From: Anarhynchus alexandrinus
Taxonomy: Eukaryota > Chordata > Aves > Charadriiformes > Charadriidae
DNA: 64,000 bases
Direction: 5' to 3'
NCBI GenBank assembly: GCA_008711295.1
Contig: VUYV01000122.1
Span: forward strand, 1,865,172 to 1,929,171
Shown here: one piece after another, positions 10,305-22,600 of the stretch
Numbering within the stretch: the first letter of the stretch is position 1
Layout of the letters: each line of letters starts with the position of its first letter
Notes under the pieces: model-generated
The model's database searches: none
What the model saw: the letters and a program-made list of their open reading frames with translations, nothing else
Told to the model about the DNA's origin: nothing
Translations under genes and position numbers: made by a program

Positions 10305-13079
10305 AAAGGCTGTTATTGACTCTGTAGCTTAGTGGTTAGGGTGTTTCTCTGGGTCACTTGCTCCAAGAATAGCTCAGTAGAGCACAGGCTCTTCCAGCAG
10401 CAACAGCCTTCCCTTTGGTACCTGTGAACCTCCTTCTGACACCGGGCTGGGAAGCAGGTTTTCACACCAAAATTCAGGCACCGGAAATTTGACATTTCTA
10501 TTCTGAGTGTTACAATATGAAAGTTTGTTTACAGAAATTTTCACACACCATTTATTAGAATTATGGATGGATCTTTTTAAAAAGCAAGCCTAAGCATAAC
10601 AAAGAGCTAACTCTGTCCAAAACAATATGTCTGATCTCAATTTCTTTTCTCGATCTAGGAAACATCTAAGGGTAAGGTATCTTCTTTTACCTTTGGATAA
10701 ATGGGGGGTGGACTGAGTGGGATATTTTGCAGCGATACCTATTCTATAATTAAATATTGATCCATAAAGGACATTTTTAAACTACCACATGTTTTTATTC
10801 CTTTTGTGGATTCTCTCTCCCTTTTGCAGCTCTTCCTAAGCAGTGTGATGGTGCATTTTGGTAACATATAACAACACTAAATGAGTCTGTTGCAAGACCA
10901 TATTGAAATTTTTGCACATTTCTGCTGGAAGTCCAAAGGTACCTTCTCTGAGATGCATAAAAAGAAGGTTGTTTCCAAGGTTTTATGCTAGGTGTTGTTG
11001 CATTTTACAACAATAATGTATGACAAGGTAATCCTAAAAAAGTGGAAAACTGAGAATACAATAATAAGCTTAATAAAGATATGAAAACAATATTTCAAAG
11101 ACAGTTGTAGTGAATTAACTGACATTTAGGACATTAGGTAGAAAAAGAGAGTTTTATTTAATATTTAAAAGTTATTTGAAGAAACATTCAATGTAGAGCA
11201 ATTATAAACAAATGTGATTTAATCTCTGGAAATTGCTGCTCAGCCACTTAGAGAAAGCACTGAGCACGCTGCTAGACTGCCTGTTTAACAAGTGCAGTAA
11301 CTTCAGTAGCTATTTCAGTTATTTATGTTCAGTGTACTGTACTGTACAGGAATCTAGCACTAAACACGCTTAGACACACACTTTTATGGAAGTGATAGCC
11401 GTGGGATAAGCACCATAACCATTTACAACCATAAATAGCTATAAGGGGTACAGTATCCTTGGGTTTTCCCATGAATGTTCTTCTTTTTTCTTCCCAGAAA
11501 GTTTTTCTCTAAACAGCAAAAGCCTACCTTGGCCACACGCTGCAACTCTCAGATGCTTGGCAGTCCGGTTGGAAAAGTGACTCTGAATGAGCTGCTGGGC
11601 ACCCTGCGATCAGAAACAAAAGCAATGAGTCTGAAAACAGGATCCACATGTGTCTGCATCCACAAATGCATGTGCAGCATGTGTGTGGTACTTCTGGCAT
11701 GTCTTAGAAGCATTTTGCTTGCTGTGCGTGCCCAGGGACTTGGTCTGCTCAGGCATAGTCGTAGCGGACGATTTTGCCTTTACTATCCAGAAAATATTTG
11801 ATAGAAATATGAGCACCCTGTTAGGTCTTAACATCTGCTCTGCCTATCGAATCACAACTTAGAAAAGTTCTTTGGTAGTCCACATCTCAGGGCATATATC
11901 TTTAAATAAATTAGATGTCTTTATTTTGTTCAAGTAATCCGGTTAAAGAGTCATTTCTTGCTCTCTGTCCAAAAATGGGGCTTTCTGAAATTGTATCTGG
12001 AAAAGTTACAGATATTCTTTACATAGAAAGACTGTAGATATAAAGTGTCATGTGTTTGTGCTATATTGAAAACAAGACATTTTGTGGAAAGGAGTTTGCA
12101 GATAGTGCAGCCTGTGAAAGCTGTTCACTTTGACCACAAGCTTGCACAAATGGAGAATCTTGTAGCATGGTGTATTATGGTATGAAAAAGCTACATTGGG
12201 TATTTTCTAGGGTTTTGGGTTTTTTTAATATCTTTAGGGATTGTACAAGAATGGAAATTGTATCAATGAGTGTTTGATAAGAAACTTTTTTTTATTCACA
12301 AAGGCTTGAGTATGTCTTCTCTTACTTCCTTTATTATAGATTTGACAGGCTGAGATAGGAATAATAAATTCCATCCTGTCATCACTATTTCAAAGCTTAG
12401 AAGACCATCTTGTAAACCTAACTGACATAAGTAATTTTACTACAATTATCTTGAGAGTAACATTCGACCCATATGACATTTTAAGATATTGCAGAATGCT
12501 CAAAAATCAAATGTTTTTTTAAAAAATAGTCATGCTACATACCAAATGGTACAAGGTACTGGCTCCCTGTCTTAAGACATAATAACTGGAGAGAGATTGT
12601 ATGTACATCTTAGCTAAGCAATATTTACTTGCTAGGATAAATTATTTTGAAAATATGTTTTTAAATATGGTTAAAATGGATATATTTGGCAATGGTTGCA
12701 TGCCACATAATGATGATTTGTAAAACTGAAGGGTACCAAATGTTCTCATTAGGAATCACAGCAGACATATAATGAACAAAACCATTCATAATTAGTTTTA
12801 TTACCTGTGTTTACATATGGATTTTTTTTTTTTTTTACATTTCTACTGTGTGCCTTTGCATCATTTAAAAAAGGTGTCTGATTTTATTCAAAATCTTGGG
12901 GGTTTTGCCTCAAAATAATATTCCCCACAATGCAAGGAATAGACAGGAAAATAAACATTTTGTAAGATGTTTCATCCCTAGTATTAGTGAGGGCATTAAT
13001 GAAGAAAGGTTTATCTGTCTTAGGTTTTTTTTTATAATCTGTGTTTATGTTTCATTTTAATAGTTGGCACAATCTAAAC
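10305..13079. other. Unique sequence, one candidate exon inside
   Basis: Mostly AT-rich unique sequence. Apart from the segment at 11498-11801, described separately, I see no feature that can be supported. Confidence 0.55.
11498..11801 (+). other. Candidate 3' terminal exon, gene not recognised
   Basis: A strong polypyrimidine tract and acceptor (TTCTTCTTTTTTCTTCCCAG) end at 11497. The frame then stays open for about 101 codons to a stop at 11799-11801. The first 60 codons are GC-richer than the surroundings and look coding-like, for example SPVGKVTLNELLGTLRSE. An AATAAA lies at 11905-11910, followed by a T-rich stretch, so a terminal exon is possible. No donor with a good consensus is present. 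I do not recognise the protein, and the second half is Cys-rich and looks less natural. The open length alone is within chance. This could equally be a lncRNA end or a coincidence. Confidence 0.22.
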
Positions 13080-13275
13080 GGTGTAGTCTAGTTGTTGGAG
13101 CACAAATGAGAGCCACTGTTTACTGAGTTTTAACCCTGTTTTGCCCAGTCCTAGCTGCATGTCCGTAGGCAAGGCACTTCTTATCTCAGTTTTACAGACA
13201 AGAAAGGTTTTTTGCCTATCTACCCAACAGGGATGTTAAGAGGATTAATTTGTTAAAAGCATGAAGATTTAAGTC
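13080..13275 (+). repeat. MIR-like (CORE-SINE) remnant
   Basis: In order, this shows degraded versions of the ancient MIR landmarks: a tRNA-like GTCTAGTTGTTGGAGCAC, then CCTAGCTGCATG, GGCAAGGCACTTCTTATCTCAG, TTTTACAGACAAG, and GGATGTTAAGAGGATTAATTTG. The colinear order makes a true remnant likely, although divergence is high. It has no coding capacity. Confidence 0.6.
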
Positions 13276-13590
13276 AAAGCAAAGCATTGCTATTAATGTG
13301 TTTGATGCCAATTGAAGTACAGGATCCTAAACAGAATAAAGTTTTGAAAACTCAAGACATTTGCAAAGTAGTATTGCAGATGTAATCACAAAAACTCTTG
13401 TGGTTACATTTGAGAGGTTTTAGACTTTACCACTTCTTGGGTTTGGTTACCACCCTTGGAGTTTTCAGCTGTTACTGATGACTCCTGGTCCCTTTCAGTT
13501 GACCAGAGAACAGGTGATTTTAAGGTTCTCTGGAAAGTAGTTTAAGCTATTTTATTGTATTCCCCCACCCCAAATGATGAGTAATCATGT
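13276..13590. other. Unique sequence, nothing recognised
   Basis: AT-rich sequence between the MIR-like remnant and the (ATTC)n tract. Nothing can be supported. Confidence 0.5.
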
Positions 13591-13629
13591 ATTCACTCAT
13601 TCATTCCTTTATTCATTCATTTATTCAAT
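13591..13629. repeat. Imperfect (ATTC)n microsatellite
   Basis: About nine ATTC/ATTT units with interruptions. On the minus strand this is a GAAT/AAAT tail of the kind found at the 3' ends of ancient L2-like LINEs, so it may be the tail of a very old element on that strand. Confidence 0.8.
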
Positions 13630-13638
13630 TTCACCCAG

Positions 13639-13695
13639 GGCGCTGGTACCCCAGAGGACTCAGAGGGCAATTTCTCGGGGAATTACACTGCATCA
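13639..13695 (+). other. Candidate 57-nt internal exon, gene not recognised
   Basis: A pyrimidine-rich tract ending TTTCACCCAG is followed by 57 bp of clearly GC-richer sequence and then a full-consensus donor, GTAAGTCTG, at 13696. The length is a multiple of three and all three frames are open. Frame 1 reads GAGTPEDSEGNFSGNYTAS, which has two N-glycosylation sequons (NFS, NYT). No neighbouring exon can be joined to it with confidence and I cannot name the protein. An alternative is that the segment, with the ATTC tract before it, is part of an old L2-like repeat on the other strand, and the splice sites are fortuitous. Confidence 0.25.
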
Positions 13696-13699
13696 GTAA

Positions 13700-16600
13700 G
13701 TCTGTCTGCTTTCTGTATTATTTACTTCATTTTCTTTAAAGGATACAGGTGATCTCATGTTTGACAGGGGAAGGTTAAAGGTGTCACCCCTCAACGCTGT
13801 AAACAGTGGTGCTCAGTCTTGCTGCAGTTCTTTGAGGTTGCGTGGCTATGGCCATCTGAAGGGAATTACCCCGTGTCTCAAAGTACATCTTTTTTGTTTG
13901 TGTCCCACTTCACTGTGGATGACTAACAGAAAGAGGTTTTAATTAAAACCAAACTTATTTCCTTTAGTAGGAAGGCTTAACTGTGGCAAGCCTTAATCCT
14001 TTTGTTTATATGAACTCTGGTCTGTGGTTTGGGTTTTTCTTTACCACCCTTCCCAAGTGTGCCATATGAATACTTTGCTCAGGTTTTTCATCTGCCCTGG
14101 AAATTATCTGTGATTCCACTCTGCCCTCCAATACACTCTATCTATTCCCTTTCCAGTGCTGGCCGACCAGGCTTTTTGCTTTAGCTGGAGTCAGGCACGC
14201 ACGCTTGTAGTTTGAGCCAGTCTCAGGGTGGGCTGGCACAGCTCCATCTACCAGAGCTGTCAAGTGGGGTCACCCAAAATAACCCACAGGGGCTGTAAAG
14301 GGGTGAGGCTGAGAACAGCAGCACAAATGATGTAAACAAAGTCTACTGAGTGTGGGAGCTTACTCTGTGGGAAGGTATCATTTGCTGTGGTACTGATGGA
14401 AACCCAAGACAAATGCATGTATGCATTTTGCTGGAGACCAAAGACATTTGAGTTGTTGTGGGGTTTTTTTGTTTTTTTTTTTTTTTTGCATTAAGAGTAG
14501 TAATGGTATTGACAGACTTGAAAAAAAAATCAAGGTCCTTGATTATTTTTTGGCAAGGATAAAGAAAATCTACAAAGACCCCAAAATAATGAATACTTAA
14601 TTCTTTTGGTTTTGCCCCTAACATACCTGTGAAATAGTTACATGCTTGAGTTACAGTGATTAATTGGCTCTGACCTATCAAAACCAAAAAAAAAGAACAA
14701 AAATTCATTCCTGGCTTGGGATGATTAGACTCAGTGACCTTGCATTGAGCTGTGATTTTGTTGCTGCATGAAATTCAGGGTTCAAGGCTGGGTATTGAAG
14801 AACTTGGTAGTCCTGTGGGAGAATGAAAGAAAAGAGAAATAATTTTAATGCTTTTATTAGCACAAAATGTTGCTCATGCACAAAATAAGATCTCTATGTC
14901 ATTTAGAAAATCACAATAGATTTTTAGTGGTAAAATAATATGGCTTTAAAGATGCAAGGTAAGAAGAGGTGGCTTTGCTGTATCACTTGAGGGTTCCTCC
15001 TTCAGATTTTGAGGTCACTTATACAAAGAAGGGAGCACTTTTTCATTTATGTTTATGCAAGCCACTGTGCCTGCCGATTTGCAGGCTGAAAAGCTTATCT
15101 TTGGCTGGCCTGTCTTCACTTTTCAGGCAAGTGATCTCAAGGCCCAGAATTTATTGAAGTTTATATGAAAATAAACGGACATGAAGATGGTGGGGATACA
15201 TGGAGTGACTTTCTGTGGGAAGTATAAATGTATTTCCATCCCAGATGTGTCAGTGCTCTTGCCGGTCGTGTCTTTAAAAAAGACTTCTCAACCATCCATG
15301 CATACATATTTGTTTTGGCTGTTTCATCAGTGCTCTGTAATGAATGGTATCTCCCAGGAGATGAGTTCCCACAATAGGTAGATCCTGTTTATAGCCTTTA
15401 AGCTGCTGCAGGCCCCTGTTTGTGTCAGTCTCATCTTCTCACGGTATGGGTGATCTCCAGATATTAAGACTTTTTTTTTTTTAATGTGTTTAATTATAAA
15501 CAATAGAGTTTGAAAGCATTTATCTCAAATTGCTTGCAACTAATGTAAACTGCTAGTTAAAAATTTGACTAATCTATTGATATTCACATTCCTTTCAAGT
15601 TGGAAAAAGTATTTTAATGAGTAAAAGCACATAGATAGTGGTTAAAGATACTTTTGAATATTGAATTAATAATTATACTTCACTTTACTTTGGGTGTATT
15701 CAAGGAGTGCCAAGAACAATATTTATTCATTTTTGGTGAAGTGACTTTTGGTATTCCAGGTAGACTATCAGTTAAGTTTCCTGAGGCATTTTACAACAAT
15801 AGTTTTATTTGTGCATTGTTCAGAGAAAAAATCCCACATCGTTATATGCTAAGAAATAATAGACATCCTCTCAATGCCTGAATGTAACAAAGTGTAATAA
15901 AGTAATCAGTCAAAGTTCTGAAGATATAAAATTACTTGATCACAGGTGTAAAACTTGAGGTTGTAACTCAGAGATGCTTTTCTTTTACTGTCCTTTTTAA
16001 CAATTGGGAAAACTGTCTCAGTTTAAATTCCCTGTTATTTCATCTATGCATTTCTGGTGTGTTTTCTTCTTCCAGTGAATCTGGACAACTTCAATAGGAG
16101 TGATATCACCCCTCTGGGCCAGATACCGTTACTGATTTTCTGTGTTTATCTGACTGCCCAATCTATACCTAAGAGACTGATGGAGTCCTGCTGGTCATAG
16201 GTGCTGCTAGCTATGGGAGGAATGATATCTGAGCCCCTTTCAGCAAAGAGATGATTAGTCCCTGTAAGCATAGTTCCTTATTTCCCCCTTTCTAGGGATT
16301 TTTGAATAGGGCTTGCTGTTCACGACTCTGTTGTCTGGTTTCACCCTTTCATTATGTTTATGTCTGGAAAGACTAAGGACCTGCGCTTTGTGCCTGATGG
16401 GGATGCAATAAGTTTTATGCTCCATAAAATGTATGGTTGTGAGTAACCATAAGCCACATTAAAACCTTTAATTCAGTGTTTATATACGCTGAGATCAGGC
16501 TATGATTAACATAATAAATACAAGAACTGAGACCTCAGGCTTCCATCTATTCTTTCATAGCAGACAATGACAAAAGTATGATTAGCTCACAGTAGTCCAA

Positions 16601-19600
16601 ACTATAAAGGAGAAACACTTCAGAAATTTTGCTAAGTCAAATGTGATTGCAGCATGATGCAAAATCATCCACCTTTTGTCCCACCGTTTGAACACCTTCA
16701 TTTCTCCACCAGCATAGTCTCCACCTTGCAGCAGCTCACCTTCAGGTAGCTATTCCTTGTCCATTAAGTGATCTTACCTAAACAGTTTCTGCAGAAGCCA
16801 CCTGTGCTTTGCTGGTGTTGCACAACATCTTCTCAGTTTACATACAAACTGAACACGGAACAGGACCTACAAGTTTATTTCCTGTTGTAGACCCCACAGA
16901 TGAGGATTTCTTGTGCTAGAAGGGCAGTCTCCCTTAACTGTTAGCCTTTAGGAAGAATCTGAGGAGGACTTAAAGAAGGTTAGTATATTCCCTTCCACAT
17001 CTGCCACTTCTCTCAATAGGGACAGCCATTTCTCTCTTCTTCCCAAGTGCTGTGCTGAGCATTTCGCAGAAATGGGGAGTGGTGAGACTGACACTTCCTC
17101 TCCCTCCACTGGTGGTGGGGAACCAAACTGTCCTGGCTTGAAAACTAGGTGAGACTAGACTAGACTTTTCCAGGTATGGGATATAGCTTTCAGTTAGATG
17201 TGTTGCCTTTCGAATGGCTTCTCCAAATTTGCTCAGTGACCAAAGTTTTAATTTTCTTTGTGATAAACTGGAATAAGAGTGTCCAGATGAGACTTAGCAT
17301 AGACAGAGATGCTACGTGGTTGAGGGAGGAATTGTATGGACTGAAGTTAAGTGCATATGTTCTTTAAAAGTCTGATTAAAAGTGCATATGTACTTTAAAA
17401 GTCCTGCTTTTAAAGATTTTAAAGATTCCTGCATCACAGCTCAGGTTAAATCTTGTTCATCTGATTTATTTTTTTACTTTATTTTAATACTCTATTTTAA
17501 TCTGTTACTACTCCAATTAATTATAATTAATGCCAATTTTTCATTAACCAGCCACAATACTATTTTCTAAACATACTAATCTGTTACCAGTGTATTAGTT
17601 AAATGTGAATCACAATAAAATAAGCAATTTTTGCTGTACCTTGTTATTCATTTGCATATTAATGGGTATTTTTGTCTAGGAAGTGAATGTATTTTTAATA
17701 TAATTACCAGAATGTTCTGAGCTTTGGTATTGATTAAATGATTTTGACTACTAAAAGGAAGAAAACACAATTAATTTTTATTATTTCATAACTAGTGAAT
17801 AACTATCTTTTAATAAGGTATTACACCATTTAAAATATTTAAAATGCATTTAATAGAATACATTGATTTTTTGTTTGGTATTGTTACAATATGATACTAT
17901 TCTAATGGTTACAACTGTGTTAGCATAGAAAAGTTAATTTCTGCTCCTTTTTTTTCTTTTTTTTCTTTATTTTTTTTTTAGCAAAATATAGAAACACACT
18001 ATGGCAAAATATGAAATCCTCACATCTGTTTTCTAGCATTACCTCCTTTCATATTAGTAAAAATCTGCTTGGCACCAAGCAGATATTTATTTCTAACATT
18101 ATTGCACGGTTATTTTTCAAGTGGCTTCTTAGCACAGCTGTTTCCGTGTATATATACACCTTTCATTTGCTAATATTTTTTTTCCTGTGTAAACAGCAGA
18201 TTGCATTGCTGCTGCCTTTTTGATCAAAAGACAGTGAACTCCTTAAAAATGAAGCAGGTTCTCAAGTGAGGCTTTTTTTGGGTTCTTACTGATACTTCTT
18301 TTTCTTGCTCAAGTGATGATTGTTATCAGCGTAAGTTGTGGACTGGATCTGGCTCTCTGGTGCCTTCCTTTTTCTGCACAAAGCGGCATGAATCATTCCA
18401 GGGTCCCAAGCAGCTGAACACTTGAGCACGCATTTAACGTAACATACTTATTTGAGAATCGCAGAAAGCAGTAAATCCAAACTGTATTCATATTAGATAC
18501 ATAGATAAAAGCTGTGGAAAAATGCTTTTCTCCTCTTCCGTTCACCTTCAGATTGCCCTGCTCTCGCCATGTTGTCCGTGGATTACCTCTCTCTGTCCAG
18601 TCCGTCATCTTGCAAGGTTTTCCTTTCGGTCATGTCTGCCAGGCAATGGACTCAGGATATTTGTATTTCTGATCTGTGGGGATCAGTGTGAGGTTCAACT
18701 GGGTGTCCAAAATATTGTGCCTCTCTTCTCCTAATCTATTAAACAAATGGTGGGATGGAGGTGATAATTATAGACTTGCTTAATACAAGTAAATGCGTAT
18801 TTTTGTATATGCCAAGGTAAGGAATATATCATCTATTACACTGAGAGTCACTGGAGAAGAGTCTTTGAGTATTGCAGAATAAATCTACAGTGTGTAGCTC
18901 ACCTCTAGCTTGCTTGGAGTACGGCAAAATAAATGCACAACTGTCTGCACTAGTCCACGCAGACAAAAGTGTAAGCTCTTGGGGGTCTATAATGGAACTT
19001 ACTTACCAAATTTTTTTAAAGTAGGGGTGCCATTATCATAAACTTGATCTTATTGAACTTAAATTATATGTTGATTCACATTTTTTTATATTGTATGGAT
19101 ATTTCTCTCTTTGTACATATAGAAGGGAAATTTAAGGTTTGAGGTGCTACGTCTTCATCAGAAATGAATACAAACATGAAGCTGAAATGTTTAATATACC
19201 TTCCATCTATATTTAAAAGGAAATTAAAACTGTTTCTTGCCTGCTCTGGTGTTGTAAACTAAATGGGAATGTATTAGACTGGTAAAGTTTTGCAGAGCAT
19301 GTTATAATAATGATATCTTGTGTTTCCTTTACATCCATATCTAAAAAGGAAATAAATCAATGAACTATTTTGAAGTACTTTTTCATGTTTTCCCTGGTGT
19401 ATAGATTCTATGATGAAAATTATTTTCTCAATCACTGCTAAAACAGCTTCAGGTATTTCAAAAACAATTGCTTTTCACCTTCTATAAAACTTCAGGAAAA
19501 AACTCAAGTACAAAATAATTTCTCCTAGCATATGGTAGGGCGTTTGTAAACTGTAAATTCTGTGGTAATTTCATGGTAGATGTGAAATTATCTTTTCTCT

Positions 19601-22600
19601 GTTCCCTGTAACTCCCTTCCTCCAACACTTTCAATTTTTAACTCTTTGACTGTCAGCTTTTTCTCTGTCTTCTCGAGCTTTTAGAATGGAATAGTAGAAC
19701 TATGAGCATTAGTAGTAATTGTAGTTTGAAGGTGCATTCATAGCAAACAAAGTTTGAAAACACATTCATAAATGCCTTCTGAAATTAGGAAATACTACAG
19801 AAATAATTTCCTAGTGGACACACGTAGTGTATTTGAAAGGATTTAATCACTTTAAATCAATTACACGCATAGTAAAGAATATAGCACATTTTTGCACAAA
19901 AATGTACTGCCATGGCAGAATTTCATGGTGTATACCTTATCCACAGTGATGTATTACTGGGCTATATTATTAGATGCATTAAAACCTGTAAAGCTGGAGT
20001 ATGACATAAGAGTCCCTAGATTCTAATATGGTAGGATTCCTAGGCAACTGCTAAAAAATCTGTTGCTTTACAAGTATTAAAGTAACAATTTCTGAAGCTT
20101 CAGATTAATTGTAGATATTTCCAGATTAGATTTAGATTTCCTGATTTATTTTTCTCATAATTTATTGTGTATTTGTTGCACCTAATTTTGCAAAGTCTGT
20201 GCATTTCTACCCATGAGTTAGAACACTCACTTCAAAAACCATTTAAAAAGTACTGGATGAAGAAGGGAAAGATATTGGTAATCTTGATCCATGTCTTTTT
20301 ATATACCCTCAGGTACCCTCTCTGCAAATCAGCTTAGACGTGTGATTTCTCCTGGTTTATTAAAACTTTGATTTAGTTCCTAAGGTCTGATCCTTAACTG
20401 CTAAGATCTTTCCTATGAAACTTTAATCTAAGTTAAAGGTATTTTTGGAAGAGAATTTAGATAAAAAGGACCAAGACAGGTTACTGGCCACTAGGACTGT
20501 GTGGTCTTGCTTTAGGACAGCAAGGTATGTAACAAGTTGGTAGAAGAAACTAAACTGAGAGCACACCACGATGAGCCGTGTAAGCTATACACCTAAACCT
20601 AAAATTTTTGCCTTGAACATGGAATTAACAGAACAGATAAACAGGAACATTTGAAAGTGAATGCAGAGCTGAGATTTTATTTCTAATGTTATGAAGGCCA
20701 AGAGGACAGATTTTCTGATTTCTTTCGAAAGTTTTGATGACCAGGAAAACTATCTAAATATCTAATGATATGCACTGTAAGGCAATACTGAACTATTCAG
20801 AGACAGGATGCTATTTGTCCTTAGCATTCTGCAATTTCCCATAATATGGAAAATGGCAAGGTATTTCATTAAACCCTCCTGTGCATCTAATACAGTAGAG
20901 TCTTCATATAAATCTTGGGTGATAACAGGGTGTTCCTCTCTTGAAGGCAGCTAAACACTTTTTTTTTTCACTTTGTCTCCTGAACAGTTTTAAAGTACTC
21001 GATAAATCCTCTTAAGAAAAAAAAACAATTTTGCTCTCCAGAGCCTCAAGATGGTATAGTAAATGGATTGGTTAACTGTAGTTGCCTAACTTTAACTTTT
21101 AGTATTTGAAAATGTTGACCATGCTAATTATTTTTCATGTTTAGAAACAATTATTTGAAGTATTTATCCATATCAGTCATTGATCAAGCTGAGATCAAGC
21201 TCTGTGCCTCTTTTGTGTGGTCAGTGACAAGTCTGTAACTCTTAAAGGTTAATATTATTGGTGTTTGAATTCTGGACAGTTAACAGTGTGAACAAAAGCA
21301 GAACTCAGGTAAACATGAGGAAATTGAGTTGTTCTCAAACATTACACCAACTTCATACCTGCACAAATTTTTTCCCTAGTTGTTTTCAAACTGAAGTTTT
21401 CTTTACTCTTGTTTCATTGTTTTTAAAATGCTTCAGGAAACTCACGACATGATTCAACTGGTAAGGTCGTTATTAACTTGCTCTACTTCTCTTGCACTGA
21501 TATAAAGAGAACCCTATATGTTATGAAAATAGAGAGAATAGGTTATTAGAGATACCTGCTGCTTCTACGTGAAAATAGTATTTCCCTATAGGGGAGGTAT
21601 CTTGTTAATATACTCCATTTCAAGTTGTGCCAAATTTGGTTGATTGAACTGTACATTTATACAATAATAAATAGTAATAATAAAAACAACAACAAAACAG
21701 AATCTTTCAAAACCAAAATCTCTCTTTCATCTGAAATAGCTTTCACAGACTTCGAGTGCGCTGAAGTCTCTCTGTACTGTGGTGTAGCAGAGCTCCTTAG
21801 CAGTGTCTGGTGCAGCTGGGAAGCTTGTTTTCTCAACTGTCAGTCACAGGACGAAGCTGCAGTATGTTATTACTTGATCACTGGGGTAACAAGTTGGAAA
21901 ATGCTAACTGTCTTCGCTGCTACACAGGTTTGGTTCATGTCTTTGCACTGTTAGACTGGTGTAGCCCCTGCATCTGTTTGCTTTACTTTCTCTGTTTACC
22001 TTCTTCCCTGCAGGACCTGTAAGTCTGATATAAAACCAGGAAGGAAACAGAGACCAAACTCTGCTGGAGAGAAATCCTGTTGAGTTGTTTTATTTTAACT
22101 TAAATTTTTGTGGGAGTGGGAGAAAAAGGAGGAAGTTTCTAAACTGATTCATGCTGTTCTATGTTCACATAGAACCCTGACAGTCTGTTCTCCAGACCTG
22201 GAGGTTCAAAGGGATAATGGAAACATCTGGAGGAACGCCAAGAAGACAAAAAAAGAGAGGTCCTTACCACAGTAAATCAATGAAAATGAGAATGTTTCTA
22301 TGGTTTCCATATAGTATAGTTTCTATATAGCGCTGATCAGAATAAAGACCCTTTTTCCATCCATGAAGATGCAACAGAATAGGTAAGCTGTATTCGCTGA
22401 TCCACTTAATTTACAGAAAATATATTTGCAAGTAAAATAGTAATCTGAGAATTCAGTTTTAATTAGTAAATCTTCAGTGGTCTCCTGGGAGTAAGAGAGG
22501 AAGATGTAAACTTCAAGCTAAGGGGAATCCAGGGGCTCACTGAAGAACTGTTTTTAATTTCCCATGAACTGTGTAGTCTTTGTTAAGAAAGAAAGTTCCT

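Noticed and set aside
10320..10360. tRNA-like string (TAGCTTAGTGGTTAGGGTG)
   Set aside because: Resembles a tRNA A-box by a few bases, but no B-box or cloverleaf follows. It may be a trace of a tRNA-derived SINE, too weak to call.
14343..14708. 121-codon minus-strand open frame
   Set aside because: Runs through a poly(T) tract (poly-Lys on the minus strand). No domain, and length within chance expectation.
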